This document shows, in pieces, positions 45,899 through 55,389 of a stretch of DNA of 64,000 nt. A model generated the notes under the pieces. That model was not told the DNA's origin and made no database searches. It saw nothing but the letters and a program-made list of their open reading frames with translations. Origin of the DNA: Pelagomonas calceolata (taxonomy: Eukaryota; Sar; Pelagophyceae; Pelagomonadales; Pelagomonadaceae). The first letter of the stretch is position 1, and the number at the start of each line of letters is the position of its first letter. The stretch is from positions 930,001 to 994,000 of the forward strand of contig CAKKNE010000001.1 in NCBI GenBank assembly GCA_918797485.1. Reading direction: 5' to 3'. A program made the translations under genes and the position numbers.

Positions 45899-47113
45899 AT
45901 GGCAGCAATCGCAGCGGACGTGGACGTCGAGCGCTCGTTGCGCAGCAGTGCCACTGGCACGACGCGCAGCGCGGCGGACGGCGCCGGCCGCGTGCCGGTC
46001 ATCGACATGAGTCAATCGGACGCCGCCGAGGCGATGTGGGCCGCCGCCACGTCCGTCGGCTTCTTCACGGTCGTCAATCACGGCGTGCCGGACGAGCTGA
46101 TCGAGAACGCGTTCGCCTCGTCCAAGCAGTTCTTCGCGCGCGACCTCGACGCCAAGCAGCGCGAGAGCCCCTTCGCGCCCCAACTCAACAGCGGCTTCGA
46201 GTACTTTTCTCAAATAAGGCCGTCGACCGGCACGGCCGACCAGAAGGAAAGTCTGCAGATCACGGCGCGGGAAGGAGCCATGGACGGCCGCTGGCCCGCG
46301 GAGCCCGAAGCGCTCCAGCCCGTCGCGCGGGCGATGATGGAGGCGTCACAAAGACTCGCGGCGCGCATCTTGGACATGCTCGAGCCGCGCGCGTGTCCGA
46401 ACCTCGCGCCCGGCACTTTACAAAAGTCTCACACGCTCTGGGGCCAGGGGGGCCAGTGCACGCTGCGACTGCTCCACTACCCCCCGACGGCGCCGCCGGA
46501 AGTTGATAGCGGCCTGTGGCGCGCCGGGCCGCACACGGACTGGTGCTGCGTGACCCTGTTGTACCAGCTGCCCGGTCCGCGCGCGGCGTCCGGTCCAATT
46601 TACGGGGTGTCGCGTCGATGGCGTAAACGCGGTCGACTCACCGACCCACCACGCACAGGTCACGAGGGGCTTGAGTGCGCCGCGAACCCGCGGGCGGGCG
46701 CCGGCCAGAGCGGGTGGCTTAGGGTGGATCCGGTCGCGGGCGGCGTCGCCGTGAATATAGGGGATATGCTCTCGCGCTGGGCTGTGTGGAAGTCAAACAG
46801 TGAGTTAGGTCATCGTGAACCTCCACGCCATCGAACAGCTGCAGTTACGGGGACGACGTCGCGGCGACGGCTTGGGGCGCCCGAAATTTGATTTCCACGT
46901 AGGCGCTGGGCCGACGGCCGCGTCCTCTCGAACCTGCACCGCGTGCGCACGCCGACGGGGGCAGAGTGCGGGCGGCCGCGCCAGTCGATCGCCTTCTTCA
47001 TGCAGGCCGACAAGGAGGCGCTCATCGAGTCGTCGGGCGAGACGATCACCGCGGGCGACTACATCCTGGGACGAATCCGGTCGAACTTCGCGGCGAAGTT
47101 CGGAGATAAATAG
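45899..47113 (+). CDS. 2-Oxoglutarate/Fe(II) oxygenase (IPNS-like), three exons
   Basis: Exons 45899-46574, 46659-46773 and 46903-47113 give 333 residues (1002 nt). The N-terminal DIOX_N part reads RVPVIDMSQSDAAEAMWAAA and FFTVVNHGVPDELIE. Iron ligands are the HTD in AGPHTDWCCVTLLYQ and the His in LSNLHRVRTPTG, with the 2-oxoglutarate-binding RxS in GRPRQSIAFFM. The last two motifs appear only after splicing. Intron 1 (84 bp) has the introner core. Intron 2 (129 bp) is an introner whose donor is GC. The family includes isopenicillin N synthase, gibberellin oxidases and many others; the substrate is unknown. Confidence 0.85.
46575..46658 (+). mobile_element. Introner-derived 84-bp intron
   Basis: Starts GTCCGCGCGCGG and ends CCACGCACAG, with the core GTCGCGTCGATGGCGTAA. 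Splicing joins LLYQLPG to HEGLECAANPR. Confidence 0.6.
46782..46902 (-). mobile_element. Introner element (121 bp) using a GC donor from its TSD
   Basis: Ends are CTGTGTGGAAGTCAA and TTGATTTCCACGTAG, with TSD GCGCTGGG at 46774-46781 and 46903-46910. The frame requires the intron to start at the first TSD copy, so the 5' splice site is GC. The reverse complement of this element closely matches the ADCK element. Confidence 0.88.
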
Positions 47114-47123
47114 ACTGTGAATA

Positions 47124-48200
47124 CTAGAGCTCCCTACGCCTCCTATCCCGCCGTTCTTCGCGCAACTCGACACGCCACAGCGACTTGTCCGCCGTGATCC
47201 ACGCGAAGCCGCCGCCGAAGGCCACATTCGACACCGACCGCCCCAGGTGCATTTTGGCCACGACATCTCCCGCGTCCAAATCGACCAGACAAACGCCGCC
47301 CGGGCACGACGCCACCAGCGTCTGCGAGGCCTCGTGGAACGCGAGACCATCCGAGCAGCCTTTTTTGACAAAGTCCCTGTGCACGATCTTCACTTGTGCA
47401 CCTCGTCGCAGGTAGCCGTCGCCGCGGAAGGGCCAGACCAGCCACCGTGCTTCGCCCGCCGGGCAGTCAGTTGAGTGGCCCTGGCAGCAGTCGCTCACGA
47501 CGAGGTGCGAGCCGTTCACGATACCGATGCCGTTCGGCCTCATCAAAGAACTATCGAGCACCTCCAGGTCCTTCGTCCGCAGGTCGTACCTATAAACGCC
47601 CGCAAATCCCAACTCCGACTTGTCGTCCGCGTATTGAGCGTCCGCCGGCCGGCGCTTCTCCAATAAAGCGTAGTAGGGGTCCGTGAAGTAGAGCGCGTCT
47701 GGTGTCGCGACGACGTCGTTCGGACCGTTCAGCCGCGCGCGCCCGTGTCTCTCTACAATGAGTTCCTCTTTCATGGAAGCGAGATCCAGGAACGCCAGCC
47801 TTCTCGCGCCGTGCTGGCAGACGGCTATTCTGTCGCCAACTCTAGCCATGCCGTTGCTCCCCGGCTCAAGCTGCTCAGTATCACATCCACCAGCAACGTC
47901 CACGGCGCAGCCGCCCGCGTGCTCTTTGAGTAACGTTACCGCGCCGCCTTTCCAGATGTGCAGTTTGCCCGTGATCGTGTCGCTGAAAATGAGCGCTTTC
48001 TCGTCCTCGAGCCACGTCGGCCCCTCCGGCCACGCAAAGCCTTCGGCGACGAGCTCCGGATAGTTGTCAGAGAAGATGGCGCGCCAGGCTTTTCTGTCTC
48101 CTACTAATCGCATCGCTTCCTCCGTCGTGAGTTCTTGGCCTGGGAGCGTGTCGAAGGCGTACGCGGCCGCGACGACGAGGCATGCTGCTCTTGGGACCAT
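47124..48200 (-). CDS. Secreted SMP-30/gluconolactonase-like beta-propeller
   Basis: Encodes 358 residues with a signal peptide (VPRAACLVVAAAYAFD). EGFAWPEGPTWLEDEKALIF has the first-strand Glu metal ligand of the SMP-30/lactonase fold. LNGPNDVVATPDALYFTDPY and RPNGIGIVNGSHLVVSD bring the Asn ligands, and CSDGLAFH the Asp. The family hydrolyses lactones with one divalent metal. Location is outside the cytosol (secreted or organelle). An introner core lies in the 5' region a few bases upstream of the ATG. It is convergent with the 2OG oxygenase gene at 10 bp. Confidence 0.8.
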   Translation of the reverse strand: MVPRAACLVVAAAYAFDTLPGQELTTEEAMRLVGDRKAWRAIFSDNYPELVAEGFAWPEGPTWLEDEKALIFSDTITGKLHIWKGGAVTLLKEHAGGCAVDVAGGCDTEQLEPGSNGMARVGDRIAVCQHGARRLAFLDLASMKEELIVERHGRARLNGPNDVVATPDALYFTDPYYALLEKRRPADAQYADDKSELGFAGVYRYDLRTKDLEVLDSSLMRPNGIGIVNGSHLVVSDCCQGHSTDCPAGEARWLVWPFRGDGYLRRGAQVKIVHRDFVKKGCSDGLAFHEASQTLVASCPGGVCLVDLDAGDVVAKMHLGRSVSNVAFGGGFAWITADKSLWRVELREERRDRRRREL

Positions 48201-48586
48201 TATTTATGCCGCGTCGATGGCGTGCTTGCCCTGCAGGCCAGCAATCACTGCTTCTACGCGTCGCACGATGCCGCAGCTACAGCAGCGCGATCAGTTATTG
48301 CCCGTCACGCAATGCGTGCCGGTTTTGCGCGAGTATACGAGGCTATTCCCGCAAAGGCCGCGGCGCAGACAGCTAGCGGCATGTAACACACTAGCAAGAA
48401 GCACTGCCCGGGCTCTGACAGCCTCGAGCTGCCGCTCTGAAGTAAGGGCAGGCTTAGGAGTAAGCCATCGGTACCCTATCGCTGCGTGCAAGGCGCGCTG
48501 GACGAATTTGCCGCCCTACGGAGCGCTTGGACCGCAGAGCACCTGGATCCTCTGTTGAGAGCACCAGTTGCGCCTGCGCTAGAACC
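48201..48586. other. Divergent promoter with introner core and CTAG motif
   Basis: 386 bp between divergent starts. It contains an introner core (CCGCGTCGATGGCGTG, 48209-48224) 8 bp upstream of the lactonase ATG, and the CTAG copy at 48372-48398 midway between both genes. Confidence 0.5.
48372..48398 (-). promoter_or_regulatory. CTAG near-palindrome, copy 9
   Basis: GCTAGCGGCATGTAACACAC then TAGCAAG; it differs from copy 2 at very few positions. 172 bp and 189 bp from the two flanking start codons. Confidence 0.5.
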
Positions 48587-49516
48587 ATGGCCTGGACATT
48601 CGTTCTACTCGCAACAAGCGCCTCAGCACTCAGCGCGAACAAACCCCCGTCAATCTTGGCGATCGGCGAGACGCTCTACGACTCGCTGCCGCACGGCGTC
48701 TTTCTGGGAGGCGCGCCGTTAAATGTTGCTGTGCACGCGGCTCAATTAGGTGCCCACGCGGCCTACGCGTCGGCCGTTGGGGATGATGCCTTGGGACGGG
48801 ACGCCAAACGGCGCCTAGAAGCGTTGAGTGTGGATTGCGAACTCGTGCAAACAAGGCCCGGTCTAGAAACAGGATTCGTGAGCTGTGTCCTCGATGAAAA
48901 CGGCGACGCGACGTACGACATCGCCTACCCCGCGGCCTGGGACAGTGTTCATGCGGAGCCTTCTTTGCTGACGGCGGCGCGGTCCTTCGACTGCCTCGTT
49001 CATGGGTCCTTGGCGTTGCGAGGCGAGGAGACGGCTTCTACTTTGAGAAAGCTCGCGGCCGACGCGACGAGAAGGGTCTTCGACATCAATGTGCGGCCCC
49101 TGCCCGACGGGATTGAGGTGCGCGACCTCGTCGAACCGCTATTGCAGGGTTGTTATGTGGTCAAAATGAACGAGGACGAATTGCAATTGGTGCAGGCGTG
49201 GTTCGACCTGAAACCGGCGACGCTCGAGAAGTCATTACTTGAGTTAAATGAGGTCGTGGGGGCCGATCATCTCGTCGTGACGCGCGCGGAGCGGGGCGCG
49301 GCGCTGGTTGACGCGTCGGGTGCGTACTGCGAGAGCCCCGGGTTCGTGGTGGACGTCGTGGACACCGTCGGCTCGGGGGACTCGTTCACTGCTAGATTGG
49401 TCTACGGGCTGTTGAGCGGCGAGGCTGCTTCTGACGCGCTCGGCGCCGCGACCAGGCTCGGGTCCTGGGTCGCGTCGCAGGCCGGGGCGACGCCGCGACA
49501 CGAGTCGTTGGGGTAA
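48587..49516 (+). CDS. PfkB-family carbohydrate kinase (fructokinase-like)
   Basis: Encodes 309 residues from the ATG at 48587; the upstream frame lacks domain content. A short hydrophobic start (MAWTFVLLATSASALSANKP) suggests a signal or plastid pre-sequence. PPSILAIGETLYDSLPHGVFLGGAPLNVAVHAAQLG is the first PfkB signature region with GGAPLN. DTVGSGDSFTARL is the second, with the catalytic Asp in GxGD. FDINVRPLPDG and KMNEDEL match fructokinases. It phosphorylates a sugar using ATP; fructose is the likeliest substrate, not proven. Confidence 0.82.
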   Translation: MAWTFVLLATSASALSANKPPSILAIGETLYDSLPHGVFLGGAPLNVAVHAAQLGAHAAYASAVGDDALGRDAKRRLEALSVDCELVQTRPGLETGFVSCVLDENGDATYDIAYPAAWDSVHAEPSLLTAARSFDCLVHGSLALRGEETASTLRKLAADATRRVFDINVRPLPDGIEVRDLVEPLLQGCYVVKMNEDELQLVQAWFDLKPATLEKSLLELNEVVGADHLVVTRAERGAALVDASGAYCESPGFVVDVVDTVGSGDSFTARLVYGLLSGEAASDALGAATRLGSWVASQAGATPRHESLG

Positions 49517-49537
49517 CACTAGATCACACACCACTAC

Positions 49538-52102
49538 TTAAGAAAAGCTCTCGGAAATCGCCGACGAGTCGTCCCCCTCCGCCTCGGGCGCCGACGGCAG
49601 AGAAGACCGCCGCAACATACATTGAGCGTGCTGCGCCAACGCCACGCCCAACATCATCTCCATTCCCTCCGACTCCTCGCGCAAGGACTTCAGCGCCGCC
49701 CGCATCAAGGCCAGGCGCCGCGAGTCGCCTAAATCATTTCCCTTGGCTTCGACGGCATCCCTCTTTTCGTTCGCCTCCTCGACGACAACACCTAGTTGGT
49801 CCGTCTTCGTCGCGACGCTCTTCTCGAGATCGTCTCGTTGTTGCTCGATCTCCGCCAATGTCGATCGTAACTGCATGAGCTGGTCCTTTTTTTCGGAGTG
49901 GCGCTGATCAAGGACGCCCTCGCCTCGTCTAAGCTCCTCACACGCTCGTGAAGCGTCCTGAGCGACGACCTTCGTATATGCATAGACCTGGTCCATGGCC
50001 TGCCTCTTCTCTACGTTCGCCTTCGTGAGCAGCACCCTCCTCCTCCAGCTATCCTTCGCTACTGTTTTACTTGCGAGTCGAGGCCCGACCCTCTCCAGTT
50101 CCACTTTCCAGTCATTGACCGACGTCCGCGCCTGTAAGATGGCCCGGTCCTCATTCTCGTCGACCTCGCAGAACTTGGAATCCTCGGCGACGACGTAGTC
50201 CTCCTCGAGCAGGTCGTCCTCGACGTACGAGCCGCAGTCCTCCTGGATACCATCCTCGTCACTTTCGTCGTTGGCGTCTTCCACCTTGTCGACCTGGGAG
50301 TAGTCCGGCGGCTCTATTTTAATTGATTCGATCGCTTTTCTTGATAGAAAGTCGAGCACTTGAGTTGTCGATGCGCCATGACCCTTGGCCAGATCCGGCG
50401 GTCTCGCTTGGCCGGTGAATCCGACGGCGTGACACCTATTTAGTACCTCAGTCGCTTGCTGCGACGGCGCGGCCTCGCCCACTTCCCTCGCGTCGCCACC
50501 CACCAGACTAATCAGGAACAAACACGCCGAGCAGCAGTCCGCCCACTGGACGACCGGGGGAAGGTTGACCCCCGCGCCACTCAACGCGAAGTGCGTCCTT
50601 AGTAATGGAGGCTCGTGGTTTTCTCTCCTTTTAGAAGCGTAGCCGAGCACATATAACCTCTCAACAATGCTCTCGGAGGCGCCCAGCACCTCGTGGAAGG
50701 GCTGGTCCTCCTGGAGACGGCGCCGCCTCCGGTTCCCTTCCGACGCGGCCTTGGCCACGTCGTCGTCGTCGTCGATGGCCGCCGCGCGCGCGCGGCCGGC
50801 AGACAGGGGCCGCCGGCCGCCCGACGTCTGGGGGCGCTCCTCCTCCACAAAATCGTGCGTCGCCGGGGGCGTCGCCGCGGGCCGTCGACTCCCAGCGGAC
50901 GACGGTGGTCGCTCGTCTGGCGGGCTCGTCCGCCGCCGCCCCGAGCTCGTGCCCGGTCTAGCGTCGGCCCAGTCGTCGTCGCGTCGCGCACCGGCGGACG
51001 GCGGCCGCGCCGCGTCCGGCCTTCGGCCGCCGCTCGTGCCGGGCCGGGCGTCGGCGAAGCCGTCGCCCGACGCCGGCCGGTCCGGCCGCGACCGCCCGCC
51101 GCGCGTGCTCGGCCGCTCCGCCTCGCCCGACCGTGGCCGCTCCGCTTGCCCGGGCCAGCCGTCGGCCAGCGTCGCCTCCTTGGACTCGTCCCGATAGTTC
51201 CCGGGGTACTTCGCCTCCTCCGCGTGCCGCTTGGCGTCCGCCCGCGCCGCCGCCGCCGCGGACATGGTCTCCCGCCGCATCTTATTTGCTATTGATGTGA
51301 CGTGGGCGACGTCCGGGCGGTCCTTCGCGTCCACACTCAACATACTGACACAGAGCTCCCGTAGAGTACTAGAGTAGTGTTCAGGGGGTGGCGCGTAGTC
51401 GCCCTTGCTGATCTTCTGGAATAAGGAGTACAGATCCAAGCCTTCGGCCTTGAACGGCGACTTCAGCACGGCCAACTCGTACAGGACACAGCCCAGACTC
51501 CAGACATCGCTCTTCCAGTCGTAGCCATCTCCCCTCAGCACTTCGGGGGACATGTACAGCGGCGTCCCGACCTTCGAGTGGGCCTCGAAGGTGTGCTCGG
51601 ACATCATCCTCCCTAGCCCTAAATCGCCGACCTTGACCGTGCCGTCGAGCGTCAGGAAGACGTTCGCCGGTTTGAGGTCCCGGTGCAGGATGCGCCGCGA
51701 GTGCATGTGCGTGATCGCGTCGCAGATCTGCGAGAAGTACTTCCAGATGACCCTTTCTTCAAACGGTTTTCCCCGTTCATTGGCCTTTCTCACTTGCCTC
51801 TTCAAATCGCCGGCCGCCGCCCACTCGAAGACGATGATCAACTCGTCGCCATCTATCGAGCTGTCGAGGTACTGCACGATGTTGTCGTGCTGCAGCGATT
51901 GTAACAATCTAACTTCCTTGAGGCACTTTTCGCGCGCCTTGTCGTCCATGCTGTCCACCGAAATCTTCTTGACGGCGACGATGCTATCGTCCGACAGGCG
52001 TTTGGCCCGGTGCACGACCGCGAACTTGCCCTTGCCGATCGGTTTTATCAGTTCATACTTGTTGTCCATGATCGTCTGGGGCTGGGGGGCTGGCTCGGCC
52101 AT
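49538..52102 (-). CDS. NEK-family kinase fused to an IFT57-like domain
   Basis: Encodes 854 residues in one frame. Residues 16-285 are a NEK6/7-like kinase: GKGKFAVVHRAK, VAVKK (K45), ILHRDLKPANVF (140-), KVGDLGLGRMM (DLG, 160-162), GTPLYMSPEVL. An Arg/Pro/Gly-rich repetitive linker (about 305-445, SGGRRPxxARP units) follows. Residues about 465-840 match IFT57/HIPPI: LRTHFALSGAG...WADCCSACLFLISL, HGASTTQVLDFLSRKAI, then LQARTSVNDWKVELERVGPR ... KDSWRRRV and a long coiled coil. IFT57 is an IFT-B subunit that builds flagella, and several NEKs act at cilia. The union of both in one chain is unusual. Confidence 0.82.
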   Translation of the reverse strand: MAEPAPQPQTIMDNKYELIKPIGKGKFAVVHRAKRLSDDSIVAVKKISVDSMDDKAREKCLKEVRLLQSLQHDNIVQYLDSSIDGDELIIVFEWAAAGDLKRQVRKANERGKPFEERVIWKYFSQICDAITHMHSRRILHRDLKPANVFLTLDGTVKVGDLGLGRMMSEHTFEAHSKVGTPLYMSPEVLRGDGYDWKSDVWSLGCVLYELAVLKSPFKAEGLDLYSLFQKISKGDYAPPPEHYSSTLRELCVSMLSVDAKDRPDVAHVTSIANKMRRETMSAAAAARADAKRHAEEAKYPGNYRDESKEATLADGWPGQAERPRSGEAERPSTRGGRSRPDRPASGDGFADARPGTSGGRRPDAARPPSAGARRDDDWADARPGTSSGRRRTSPPDERPPSSAGSRRPAATPPATHDFVEEERPQTSGGRRPLSAGRARAAAIDDDDDVAKAASEGNRRRRRLQEDQPFHEVLGASESIVERLYVLGYASKRRENHEPPLLRTHFALSGAGVNLPPVVQWADCCSACLFLISLVGGDAREVGEAAPSQQATEVLNRCHAVGFTGQARPPDLAKGHGASTTQVLDFLSRKAIESIKIEPPDYSQVDKVEDANDESDEDGIQEDCGSYVEDDLLEEDYVVAEDSKFCEVDENEDRAILQARTSVNDWKVELERVGPRLASKTVAKDSWRRRVLLTKANVEKRQAMDQVYAYTKVVAQDASRACEELRRGEGVLDQRHSEKKDQLMQLRSTLAEIEQQRDDLEKSVATKTDQLGVVVEEANEKRDAVEAKGNDLGDSRRLALMRAALKSLREESEGMEMMLGVALAQHAQCMLRRSSLPSAPEAEGDDSSAISESFS

Positions 52103-52574
52103 GGCTGGCTGCCCTCCTCGGTGAGCGCCGCCCGGCTGCCCGCTTGTGTTCGTTGCGAGCCGCTGCTCGTGTTCTACGTGTGCGGCATGCTAGCCTTCAT
52201 CGCGCGCGCTCTGGCGTCGTCTGGCGTCTGGCAAACCAAAATCACTGTGCACCTGATTTGAGATGTTTAGCGGCGCGCGAGGCCTCGCGGTCTGCGGGCG
52301 ATACTCGTGATCGTAAGTATGCGTCCATCAGACTCGCTGGGATTTGCTCCAAAAACTCTAGAGCTCGAATCTAGCGTGTCGCCTCGAGCTCATCAGCTGC
52401 TCGACGCGTGACGCAGCGCATCGATCGTGCATCGCCGGGTATCGATAGCGCATCGCACCGGCTGGTACTGCTCGGCGGCGTCGCAGATCGGAAACCGCTG
52501 GCATCTATATTGCGCAAATCACTGCAGTGGCCTCACGCAGCTGACGCCGTCGGCGCGCAGACAGCATCACAACG
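52103..52574. other. Divergent promoter region rich in GCATCG
   Basis: 472 bp between divergent starts. GCGCATCG/GCATCG words recur four times in 52417-52465, a possible transcription-factor cluster. No CTAG motif of good quality and no gene is supported. Confidence 0.35.
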
Positions 52575-54384
52575 ATGCTCCGAACAGCCGGCCGCATTAT
52601 AACAAGACGCGTCGCGCCGGCCACGGGCGCCACTCTGGCCGTAGGCTCCGCGGCCTTTTACGCGAGCGACCCCAAAACCGCGTCTAGAACGTATGTTTTG
52701 TTGACGGAGATGGCGCCCGTGATTCTAGCGTATCGGTTCGTCGAGAAGAAGCAACAAATACGGCGATATCTAAACCACGAGAACCCGCGACTGGAAGATG
52801 CCGAGTGGGAGTCACTACATAACAAGTACGCCAAAAGTACGGTAGATACGATGCGGCGCATGTTAGGATCGTATGTCAAACTAGGACAGTTTTTGGCGTT
52901 GCGGCCGGACATTGTCCCACAAGTCTGGACCGATGAGTTACGAACGCTGGAATCTGCCGTGCCCGCGCAAAGTACGGAATTAGTCCACGAGACCATACAA
53001 AGAGCCTACGGGAAGAATGTGAGCGAAGTTTTCGCGACCTTTGACGACAAACCCGTCGGGAGCGCGTCCATCGGCCAGGTCCACAAAGCTACATTAAAAG
53101 ACGGCACTCGCGTGGCAGTAAAGGTCCAGTACGGTGCCGGCAACGAACAAGTGATGAGGAATGACATCAAACACGGCAAGGAGCTGTTTAAGTGGCTCGC
53201 TCCCGAACAAGTCGCCGTCCTCGACGAGGTCGAGGCGCAGTTCGCGACCGAGTTCGACTACCGCCGGGAGGCGTCCCATTTGTCAGCAGTCAGAAATAAT
53301 CTACGAAAGGCGGGTTTCCTGGGCAGTTGGTGGCGGAGAGGTGTCGTCGATATTCCAGAACCGATCAGCGAGATGTGCACGAAGGAAGTGCTGGTGATGA
53401 AATTTCTCGAGGGCGACAATTTGGTCGACGGCATCCGAGCACTCGGCGAGCGCGCGGCTCGTAGGCAAGGCCTCACGTTAGATGACTTGAAAAGAGATAT
53501 GTTGATAAATTTTGAGCGCGAGGGCTACCCGGAGCCGTACAGTACTGTGTGGAAATCAAATTTCGGGCGCCCACGCCATCGACGCGATGTCGTCCCCGTA
53601 ACTGCATCTGCTCGATGGCGTGGGGATTCTACGCCATCGACGCGACGTTGACCACGTAACTGCGGCAGCTCTATGGCGTGAGAACTCAACTGGTTGATTC
53701 CCACACAGGTACAGTGGGCCGTCCCCGTTCGTCATCGAGGCGTACCGCTACGCCGATCGCGTGAAGTGCTCGCTCGTGAACGTGGGCGTGCTTTTACGAA
53801 GAAGAGTGTTAGGTCACGACGTGGCGTACGCGGAACCGTTGCTGACGGATTTTAACCCCGCGCGCGTCATGTCGACGTTGTGTCGGGTGCACGGCCACGA
53901 GCTGTTGAAGGATGGTTTGTTTAATGGAGATCCTCATGCTGGTAACTTCCTACTGTTACGAGATGGGCGCATAGGCTGCATCGACTACGGCCAGGTGAAG
54001 AAGCTCACGACGGAAGAGCGCCACTGGCTCTGCAAAGTTTATTTGGCGTTGCGCGACGACGACGCGGATCGATTAAGAGCACTAGCGAAGGAGATCGGCA
54101 TGCGAACGAGGTACAACCTCGACTACACGCGGCAAAAAATGCTCACTTTCGCGCTCGATAGAGATGGAAGGGACGTCACTGACGGCCTGAATTTCCAGCA
54201 GTTCCTCGACAAGATGTTCGCGGCCGACCCGTGGGATGAAGTCGTGCCGGTGGTCATCATGCCTTCTCGCTTGTGCATGTTTCTGCGAGGTATTGGATTG
54301 ATGATGGACCACCCTTTATCATTGGTGAAGGAGTTCGCGCCGATCGCGGAAAGGGTGCTGCGCGAGGAGGGCGTCGATTTTTAG
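52575..54384 (+). CDS. ABC1/ADCK (UbiB-type) atypical kinase, split by an introner
   Basis: Exons 52575-53536 and 53709-54384 give 545 residues. The KxGQ motif is in YVKLGQFLALRPDIVP, the Ala-rich P-loop substitute in VGSASIGQVHKATL, the ion-pair Lys in VAVKVQYG, and the metal-binding Asn/Asp in NGDPHAGNFLLL plus CIDYGQVKK (DFG-like). A hydrophobic N-terminus (RIITRRVAPATGATLAVGSA) suggests a mitochondrial or plastid signal. The family supports ubiquinone or plastoquinone synthesis and lipid handling. The 172-bp intron is a full introner. After splicing, EPYSGPSPFVIEAYRYAD is continuous. Confidence 0.88.
53545..53708 (+). mobile_element. Introner element (164 bp) with TIRs and 8-bp TSD
   Basis: Starts CTGTGTGGAAATCAA and ends TTGATTCCCACACAG, with TSD GTACAGTA at 53537-53544 and GTACAGTG at 53709-53716. 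The TSD supplies the GT donor. The interior holds two palindromic cores (CACGCCATCGACGCGA ... CTCGATGGCGTG), apparently a partial internal duplication. Confidence 0.92.
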
Positions 54385-54395
54385 TGTATGTTAAC

Positions 54396-55127
54396 TTAGA
54401 TTACTTTCCCTTCCCCGCTCCTACCGGCTTCCTCGTCCGCGGCGTCGGCCGCGCTCATCGTGTCCTTGTCGTCGGATTTGTTCGGCGCGTCCGCCGGCAC
54501 GGCCGAGGGCGACACGATGATGCGAAACGAATTGTGCGGCGCGCCGTCCTTCTTCGCGTAGACGCACGCCTCGAGGCGATCCCCGAAGCCCATCTGCGAC
54601 AACGGCTCGACGACCTCCTGATCTAAGAAAGTAGCAGGGTCTGAATTGAAATCGGGCAACAAACAAAGAATACCACTATCTTCTTTTTCATCTTTAAATA
54701 GTTCAGCCAAAGCGGGCCACACCGTCTCCGACACTGCCACTTCATCAGAACCGCCACAAACTCTCGAGTGGGAAATGGCCAGCATCTTCCGGCCCTCTTC
54801 GATGAAGTCGTCAAATTCATCGCCGAGCGGCGCCGCTTCATCGGTGTAGTCGGCCATCATGGACTTCTTCATCAACTCGGTGTGCATGTAGTCGACGAGC
54901 GCGGAAATCTTCTTCTGGTCGTCGAGCGAGTTGTCCGGCAACGCGTCGCCAGCGTAACTCTTGAGCGCGCCGTCCGTCACACCGTCGTAGAACAGCTTGG
55001 CGGCGCTCCGGTCGGCCAGGAAGCTGTCGAGGGAGGCCTGCAGCCTGGTCCGCGGCCTCGCCGGCGTGGCGCGCGGCACGAGCGCGACGGCGCCGCCGAT
55101 GACCAGTAATGCGGTTGGTCGTCGCAT
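54396..55127 (-). CDS. Conserved-looking plastid-targeted protein, function unknown
   Basis: Encodes 243 residues from the ATG at 55127; the longer frame starts with a TTG. The N-terminus MRRPTALLVIGGAVALVPRA is a signal peptide followed by an Arg-rich transit part. The mature chain is acidic and largely helical, with AAKLFYDGVTDGALKSYAGD and YMHTELMKKSMMADYTDEAA, then a strand-rich part (RLEACVYAKKDGAPHNSFRI). I do not recognise the family. It lies convergent with the ADCK gene, 11 bp between stops, and divergent from ERO1. Confidence 0.55.
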   Translation of the reverse strand: MRRPTALLVIGGAVALVPRATPARPRTRLQASLDSFLADRSAAKLFYDGVTDGALKSYAGDALPDNSLDDQKKISALVDYMHTELMKKSMMADYTDEAAPLGDEFDDFIEEGRKMLAISHSRVCGGSDEVAVSETVWPALAELFKDEKEDSGILCLLPDFNSDPATFLDQEVVEPLSQMGFGDRLEACVYAKKDGAPHNSFRIIVSPSAVPADAPNKSDDKDTMSAADAADEEAGRSGEGKVI

Positions 55128-55260
55128 TTTGACGAGCAATGCTGGACGTATTGCGCGCCAGCACCCAGCCTTGCCAGCTTGCGTTTTTGGGAGCGCCAGT
55201 TGACTCGTCTCTTTTCGAGGCTAAACGTCTTCGAGAGACAAAACCATTCCTCTATTCGTA

Positions 55261-55306
55261 TGAAACTCTAAATTTTTTAAAGCTAGTGTCTTAAGCTAGA
55301 GTTTCA
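55261..55306. repeat. 10-bp perfect inverted repeat around a CTAG motif
   Basis: TGAAACTCTA at 55261-55270 and TAGAGTTTCA at 55297-55306 are exact inverted complements enclosing CTAG copy 10. The whole block could fold as a hairpin or be a tiny terminal-repeat element. Confidence 0.6.
55282..55299 (+). promoter_or_regulatory. CTAG near-palindrome, copy 10
   Basis: GCTAGTGTCTTAAGCTAG, a shortened version, 155 bp from the minus-strand start and 91 bp from the ERO1 start. Confidence 0.45.
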
Positions 55307-55389
55307 AGCCTTCCACATCGACTCAAAAGCAGCTTGCCCGCCGCTCTCGCACGCCTGGTTACGCACTCCACGAGCTATCGATTGGAGCC

